Of a DNA stretch of 64,000 nt, positions 57,104-64,000 are shown piece after piece. The translations under genes and the position numbers were made by a program. The notes beneath the pieces were generated by a model. That model searched no databases, was not told the DNA's origin, and saw only the letters and a list, made by a program, of their open reading frames with translations. The first letter of the stretch is position 1, and each line of letters begins with the position of its first letter. Source of the DNA: Gigaspora rosea (lineage: Eukaryota; Glomeromycota; Glomeromycetes; Diversisporales; Gigasporaceae). Where the stretch lies: NCBI GenBank assembly GCA_003550325.1, contig QKWP01000029.1:230117-294116 (forward strand), read 5' to 3'.

Positions 57104-60074
57104 TAAAAAAAATCTAAAATTAATAAAATATCTGCTTATTTAAATAAAATTTAGAGTAGATGTATTTTGTTCTTCTGAACAACTTTTTTTTGCATAATTT
57201 ATATTATTTTGACTTTTATAAATAGCACCAATTAATAATTAAATATAAAGTTTTATAAAATTTATTATAAAAAATTTTATATACAATCATTAATAGTTGC
57301 TATATAAAAAGATAAAATAATACTAAACAAATCAGATTTTTATACAATAAGGAAAATTGTTCAGGAGAATAAAATATATTTATTATAAAATTATTATATA
57401 AATTAGTTAGTATTTCATTAATATATTTTTTATTTTATGTTTTTAAAAAAAAATTACAAGTTTTTTTAGCTATTTTTTTAAAATAAAAACAATTCTAATA
57501 AGAAATTATCTGATTTGCATAAAAATTTCAGAGTAGTTATATTTTATCTTTTTTCAATTTTTTTATTGCAAAAAGCTAATTTAATTAATGAAATTGCAAC
57601 TTTTCTACATAGAAACTATCTATTTTTATAAATAAATATGATTGTGAAAAAGTAATTTTATTATTAAAATCAGGCAACAAATTCTAAAACAATAATAATA
57701 AATATAATTGTGACTATATGAAAGTGTTTTTTAATATAAATAAATAGTAGATAATTACTTAGGAGGGCAACTTATTTGTATTAATTTAGTTAATAGTTAA
57801 CCTCTTATTCTGCACCAATTTAGTTGATGAGATAGTCTCTTTTAGTTAAATAATGACTATAAAATATAATGATAATTTGTAAATTGAAGATTTTACTATA
57901 TTTACCTATCTCAATATTTTTTTACATATACATATGTGCAAGTAAAAATTTTTTTATATACACATATTGTTACAAGCAGTATAGCCTTCTTAATATACCA
58001 CTAGCAATATAGCACATGGTGACAGAGATTTTGTAGGGTCAAAGAAGATATGAAGTGGTGTGGAAGTAGAATGTTTTCTCACTGTGGCAGTTCGATATAT
58101 TTTTTAAAGAACAGGATTGTATTTAGTTGGGCAAAGTTATATTTTATTTAAGTATGTTACAAAACTTTGCTACAAGGCTATCTAAAGGTTTCTGTGCCTA
58201 AAGAATTCCTATAACTAAAGAATTGCAGGGAACAAATCCCAAAGTTAAGAAAAGATAAAAGCTAGGGTTTATATCTTTTGACAGTTATTAGTTAAAATGG
58301 TAAGAATAGCAGAAATGGTAGAAATGGTAGAAATAGTTAGCCATGTTACTCATACTTCTAACTAAGCTATTTATAATTAATAATACAAAATAATATAATA
58401 AAATAAGATAATAAAATAACCAATAAAATATAATTAAAATAATACTAGAAAATATATTAAAGAAAATAATAGTAAAACTCATTCTATAACATTTCTGTCC
58501 CCTTTAAGAATGAACTCTGTGAGTTCCTAAATCTAATAAACTTTTGCATAAATTTAAAGAGAAATATTTTAAGTATAAATCTAATTTATAAAATTCATAT
58601 CTGTATCTGGTTATTCATTAAACTCTGGGTCCTTTGATAGTTTCTTTGTTTGGTTTTAGCACGTGATTAATTTAATAGATATGGCTAAGATTTGAGGCTA
58701 AAAGAATAGAAGTTTCTATTTTGAATTCTACTATCTGGGTAATCAGTGTACCTGAATTTGTTTTTGTTTCTAGTATTTTGTCTATTTTGGTTCTGTATCT
58801 CTCAGTAATATTTTTAGAATTGTTGGAGAAATTTCAAATATGGTAGTAAGAAGTTAAAATTATAATGGAAAAATCTAATATGGATATTATGTCAACTTGG
58901 ATTTACTTGTCAAATCAATGAGGATGTTTGTCTAATTTGGGGATCTGTTAAAGCCAGGTGCTATCACGTGACTGACAGCCAATTAAATTGTTATTTTGAT
59001 CATCATGGATCAGCCTGACAAGTCAAAAACAAAAAAAAAGTGAATAACTCCAAAAATACAAGAAACGAGTGTTTAAACCTGTCTTGAAGCAATAATAAAA
59101 AATGTTGAGAAGGCAAATTTACCTATAGGACATTCTAATCCAAACTCCTAACTAACCCTTATCTAATTTTAATTAAATGATAAAAAACATATAAAGGCAC
59201 ATGGCTTTAATGGTCCCTCTAATTTGGGAATTAATCTGGAGATGCACATTCATTATCATGCATAATTGTTGGAGCTGATGATTTATACTTGATTGTGGGA
59301 ATCTCAATTGATAAGATACTTGTTATGGCTTGTTTTTTTTGTACAACAAAAAATTTTATTGCATGTTAATTTTTGTAATACCCATATATTTTGCATTTGT
59401 ATTGTTTATGTACAAACATTTGTTTTGAAAGTGTTCGAAAAAAACTTGATAAAACTTGTCAAAAATTTTGCTCAATATGTGTTTTGGCAATTTTATTATT
59501 GCTTTCTCCCTATAAAAGTTGTGAGGTCTCCGAACTTTCTTTATTAATTTGTTTAAAATTAGCTTTTATTTTTCTAATTAGTGTTTATTATCAGCTAATT
59601 TTTAATTCTATGAATTATTTTCTTATCATTGTGATTTTCTTTATTGTTGTTTATAGTTGATTGATTTTCTATTTTGGAATAATCATCTTTATTGATATTT
59701 CTATTTAAAATCTGTATCTCAAATGTTCATTTCCTTCAAAATTTTCACTCAAAATCTTCCCCAGTTAATATTCCTTTATCTATTCTTTTTTCTATTGTTC
59801 TTTTCTCTTTCTATAATTTTCTAATTAGTTTGACATCTTTTTTTTCATTTAGATAATAATAATTTTTTTTTAAAAAAAAACTTTTTGAGCGCCCTGTATT
59901 GTGTTTTATAACTTCTATAGTAGTCACCCTGGTAGATATTTTTCTCTTATGAACTTTGTTCTCTTTTTTTTCACAAGTTGTAGTGGCCAATGCACTTGTG
60001 TTTATTTTATTTTTCCATTTTTTCAGTATATAATACTTAGAAATAGTCATTTTCTAATAATTTTTATTTCATAG
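57104..60074. other. gene-free AT-rich stretch
   Basis: No reliable gene. A GAAATGGTA triple tandem lies near 58313-58335. Two overlapping hydrophobic frames at 59293-59660 look like AT-rich chance frames. Confidence 0.4.
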
Positions 60075-60436
60075 ATAACTCATATGAAAAATCTGAATCT
60101 GTTCTCTCTCAACTGATGGCACTTCAAAACTGCATAATAAACTATCAAGAGCAAGCGCAAAAAAGAAGTCCTCCCAATATCGAATCCTTCAGCAAGCAAG
60201 TTTGCTGAGGGGTGATTTTAGAATAAAATAGGTGGAGGGCTTGGGCTAAAAACTTGGAAAATGATAATAGAGACTTGGAAGAAGATATTTGAGCATTGGA
60301 AGAAGAAAATAGAAAATTGGTGGAAGAAAATAGAGACTTAGAAGAAGAAAACAGAGAGTTACGAAGAAGAATTGAAGAAGCAAATAGAAGAACTAAAGAA
60401 GTAATTTGAAGAGTAGAAGAAGCTGAAAGAAATTAA
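60075..60436 (+). pseudogene. coiled-coil (leucine-zipper-like) exon with four in-frame stops
   Basis: After an acceptor-like TTTCATAG, a single frame runs from 60075 to TAA at 60434-60436. It reads NSYEKSESVLSQLMALQN, YQEQAQKRSPPNIESFSK and WRAWAKNLENDNRDLEEDI. It then has heptads LEEENRKLVEENRDLEEENR and ELRRRIEEANRRTKEVI, a strong two-strand coiled coil. Four premature stops occur (TGA 60206-60208, then TAA, TGA, TGA) with no frameshift. All could derive from CGA or CAA codons by C-to-T change. No partner exon was found. The family is not recognised; such zippers occur next to hydrophilic basic segments in transposon-encoded and regulatory proteins alike. Confidence 0.55.
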
Positions 60437-63400
60437 TGTAATATTTTGTAATATAGATAATAATTAATAAAATTTATATTTAAAGTGTATAATAATTAAT
60501 ATTGTAATAGTAATAATAATAATAATAATAAATTTTAAATAATAAATAATATTAATAAAGTGAAAAAAATGTTTTAAACAAAATTATAAGTCTTGGTCTA
60601 TTGTTGTTTCGAAATAATTAATAAATAAAATTTTTTTTTGTTTTCTGTATCTAAATTTTAAGATTATTGAATTTGTTAAAGTCTTTGTCTTTTGTTTCAT
60701 TTTTTTCAATTAACTGTTTTAATGTTTGTCAGATGCTTTGTGTAGCTTCAAAGTAAGTAATGCGAGCAACTGTTAGTATAAATTTTTTGCTGTTACGACT
60801 CTTAGTTTCAATCACGATTTAATAATATATGTTCCATTAGTCATAATCATAGTAATAGTCACTATGTTACACCAGAAGATAATATGTAATATTAAATTAG
60901 AGTTTTCTGATTTTGCACATGTTTAACCCTTTTTTTTTAAAAAATATAAATCTTGAAACCATTGTTGTTCTTGGAGTTGTAGTCAATTCTCAGAGTCGTC
61001 ATTAAATTTTGGAGTTGTCGTTTCTTGGAGTTCGTAGACAGTCGTCATAGTTGGTGTCAAGGTCTTTGTTGGTTAAAGTGTCCTTGGCATCGTCGTTTTT
61101 TGATATTAAGGTTTCTTTCATATTGCCTATTCTAACATTCTTGTAGATTCGAAATTTCTGGGTATATACTACGGAGGCAGTGCTGTTTCTACTATTCGTC
61201 GTCTCTTATTGTAGTTTTATACAATTTTTTTTTATTAGAGTAGTCTCGTTTTCTTTCTAGATTTCACTTTGTCTTTAGCATTCTAGTAGTCATGGGTTTT
61301 GTTATACGTGAAGCTTTCCTTTTGTCTATGCAATTTGGTCGTCTAGTTCTTTATATTTTTGCTTCGGGGTCTTGTTTCTTTGCTTTGGTGCTTGGGGTAT
61401 TCTTGATAAATATTGGTCTGGTCCATTATTGATTCTGGTGTTTTTTCATAGTTTCAGTACTTGGCAAGTCTTGTCTTTTAGTATTTTTCTTCGAAATAGT
61501 CTTGGTTAGATTTTCTTTAACATTATTCTTGGTAAGTTTCTTTTTACATTCTTGATGTAGTCTTGTTAGGTCCAGTCAAAATTTTCGTTGTTGGTAGGGT
61601 CTTGTCTTGACGACTTCATAGGTAAAGTATAATTTTTTTAACTAGTTATATATTTGTCTCTTTATTAGTCTTTTTCATCTTTAGATAGGGGTTTCTCGTT
61701 GGGTTCTGGGTCTGGAACTTGACACGGAGTTCATATAGGTCTCTTTTTTTTTTTGTGTGGTCTGGACCTTATCACTCTGGTGATTACTAAAGTCCGTGCC
61801 AGTCGTTTATAAATATGAATATATATATATATATATATATATTTTATATTTGTCTGGTTTTTGTTTTCACCAGATCAGATTTTTACTTTTTTTTCACTCT
61901 GGGTAGGTCTTGTTAAGTCTGATCTAGTATTTTTTTATCGATCCTGGTATTTTTTTGTTGTACTTGTTTTGTGGAGGTTTTGATGAAGAGTAAGTGTGAT
62001 TTATTTCTCTCTTTTTCTTTTTTTTTTTTTTAACTTGACAAATGTTCTTTATTTAATTTTTTTGTCTTTTCTATGGGATCTTGGACCTGTATCTTGTTAC
62101 TATTGATAGTGCCATATTGACGTTGCATAGTCAAACTTTCATTATTCGGTATTATTGTTTGACATGGTGCCAACTTCTTTGTGTGCCAATTTCTTAACAA
62201 CAACTAGATTGGAAATTTACTGGTGAACAATTCATGGGCTGTGGTTAGGATTTGGGATTTTTCTACTCTGCGATAAAATGTTTTTGGGATAATACTTAGC
62301 GGAAAACTTCTCTGGGTCTTTATTCAAATCTACGATGGGTTCATGGGTTGGTAGATAATTATTGTTTATTTTTATTTTTATTATTGTTATTTTTTTTATA
62401 TATAATAGCAAAAGAAACTAATCATGCTCTCTTATTTGTCATGTCAAATAATTAATGAATATGGATGAACAATCAATATGAATAAGATCATTAATGAAAT
62501 GATTAATCCAAATAAAATAATCAGCTTAAACAAATTAAGCGACTTAAATGAAACAATTAATAAAAAAATACTGAAGGAACTGATATGCTTGATGAAGTTT
62601 CTATACTTCCAAACTAGAGGCCATTAGAGTTTGGAGTTCCTTTGATTTTGGGATTGAACTTTCCATTAGATAAGTACTTTCTCTCTCTTTCTTTTTTTTT
62701 GTACCTTGTTGGGATATTTTGAAACATTATACTAATAATTTTTTTCATATATATAGAGTCCTTAACCAATCCTTTTTTTTCTAACTAGTCAAGAATATAA
62801 AATCAACAGGGATAAAATAGCTTGATCTTGGACTAGCTGTACGCTGAATGTCCTTAGGCAAGGATCATGAGGTGCTAGCAAATTGATTGATAATATAGTG
62901 AAGCAGGAATCTTAGCAAGGTCAGAACTTGAGAGGTTGAGATTCCAGGATCAAGGATAATAGAATCTGGTTTGGCGATTTTGGAATATTGGGAACTTGGT
63001 CAGCTTCATTTGAATCGAAGGAGCTAGTGGACCAAATTTAGCAGAACATTTATGAACTTGGTTGTTCAACTTGAAATTTCCAAGAGCACAACCAAAGGGA
63101 TAATCATATTACATCTGCTTGAATACAGTTTATAAGAGATAAAGTATTAGGGTTAGTAGGAAGAGTTGGGTTTTGGATTAGAATGTAGAGTATTAGTGAT
63201 AGATTATTAAGATAAATTCGGGTTTAAGGATTAGTTGATTTAAAGTAAGAGAGATAGGGTTTGGTATTTAGCAGGTTATAAGAAATAAAGGTTTAGGGAT
63301 AGTTTTAAAAGTAAGAAGCGGATAATGAAAAATGTATGGAGGTGGAGGACAGGCTTAGAATTAGGTTTGGAAAGGGTGATTAGAGGTGGATTCTAAAGTT

Positions 63401-64000
63401 GGATTAGATTTGGAAGCTTTGGATAGTTAGAAATAGGATATTCAGAATAAATAGTTATAAGAATAGATTTGTGGTTAAGGGAAAAGATAGATAGTAGGAG
63501 ATCAGGTTTAAAAATAGAATTTCTAAAAATAGTTGGATTTAGAGGTTAAAAATTAGAAGTAGGTTTTGGTTGGGTACATGTATTAAATTAAATAAAAATA
63601 TATTAAATAAAGAGATAAGTAAATAATAAGTAATAAAATGGTTTGTTTAGCATATATATAGTGGGTACTTGGAGTTGGATTTGTAAGGTTGGATTTAATA
63701 TAGTTAGATTTTAGTGAAATTGAGTTTGTAGTAACAGGACCTCGGACATCTCTAATATATATCATATTTTTTTTTAGCAAATTGATTCAAATTTGATCTA
63801 AGGTCCAAATTTAAATTTTAGCAAATTCAAGTTAATTTTAAAAAGGGTTATAATTGAATATTTTAGCGAATTACTAAGATTTTACACATATTATATTTTA
63901 TTTTTAGCAATTTATCCTTTTTTGAGAGAATTACATCAGGAAAATAAAAACATTAAAAACGATAAATAAATAAACAAACAAATAAAGTAAAAAAAGCACG
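60437..64000. other. gene-free terminal stretch with strand skew and microsatellites
   Basis: An AATAATAAT run lies near 60508-60532 and an (AT)12 run at 61819-61842. From about 60950 to 62100 the plus strand is T/G-rich with TCTTG/GTCTTGG-type words. From about 62880 to 63560 it is purine-rich and almost C-free (TTAGGGTTAG, GGATTAG, GGTTTAGGGAT). No coding frame of credible length or composition occurs on either strand. Confidence 0.5.

Noticed and set aside
59293..59660. Two overlapping hydrophobic open frames
   Set aside because: AT-rich chance frames with no supporting start context, splice sites or motif; possible but unsupported.

Overview
The window looks like nuclear DNA of an arbuscular mycorrhizal fungus (Glomeromycotina, Rhizophagus-like). 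This is inferred from very AT-rich DNA, split genes with short GT-AG introns, Sel1-repeat proteins, TKL-type kinases carrying the HRDLHSGN and ADLGLS signatures, a SPRY-TPR gene, and dense decayed DNA transposons. No bacterial operon, rRNA gene, CRISPR array or true tRNA gene was seen.

Layout. 1-2.4 kb is AT-rich with at most a gene tail. 2.4-7.5 kb holds a degenerate Sel1 relic interrupted by a solo-LTR-like insertion, then an A-rich minisatellite and duplicated blocks. 8.0-9.8 kb is a putative inverted-repeat element abutting a Sel1-TKL kinase gene (9.8-12.6 kb, minus). 14-25 kb is mostly small inverted-repeat elements, with three modest genes: an HTH-like protein at 14.3 kb, a coiled-coil protein broken at an A-run at 16.3-16.9 kb, and an ISG12-like protein at 21.1-22.0 kb. 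A BED/hAT remnant lies at 18.5 kb. 26.0-32.6 kb (plus) is a second, clearly dead Sel1-TKL kinase copy, split by a Tc1/mariner-type element with a clean TA duplication. 32.9-35 kb is a cluster of miniature elements.

36.7-38.4 kb (minus) is a third TKL kinase with a zinc-ribbon-like N-terminal exon. Immediately upstream is a 3.3 kb tandem array (38.4-41.8 kb). Read on the kinase strand, almost every unit looks like a complete intron: GTGAGTATAAAG donor, ATTAAT branch-like motif, TTCAG or TTTAG acceptor. Units are separated by exactly three variable bases. This is the most unusual structure here. A Sel1 fragment (41.8-42.3 kb) and a six-exon SPRY-TPR gene (42.7-44.6 kb, minus) follow.

45-64 kb is dominated by transposons: a Tc1 element with a transposase that has decayed by stop codons rather than frameshifts, with a tRNA-like SINE inside it; two inverted copies of a TTAA-flanked element; a piggyBac-like transposase pseudogene split by a further miniature element; and a coiled-coil pseudogene. 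The last 3.5 kb has no recognisable gene but shows strong strand skew.

Functionally, the Sel1-kinase and SPRY-TPR genes fit large lineage-specific signalling families known in these fungi. Apart from that shared theme the genes do not form a visible pathway. The region reads as a repeat-rich, rearranging part of the genome.
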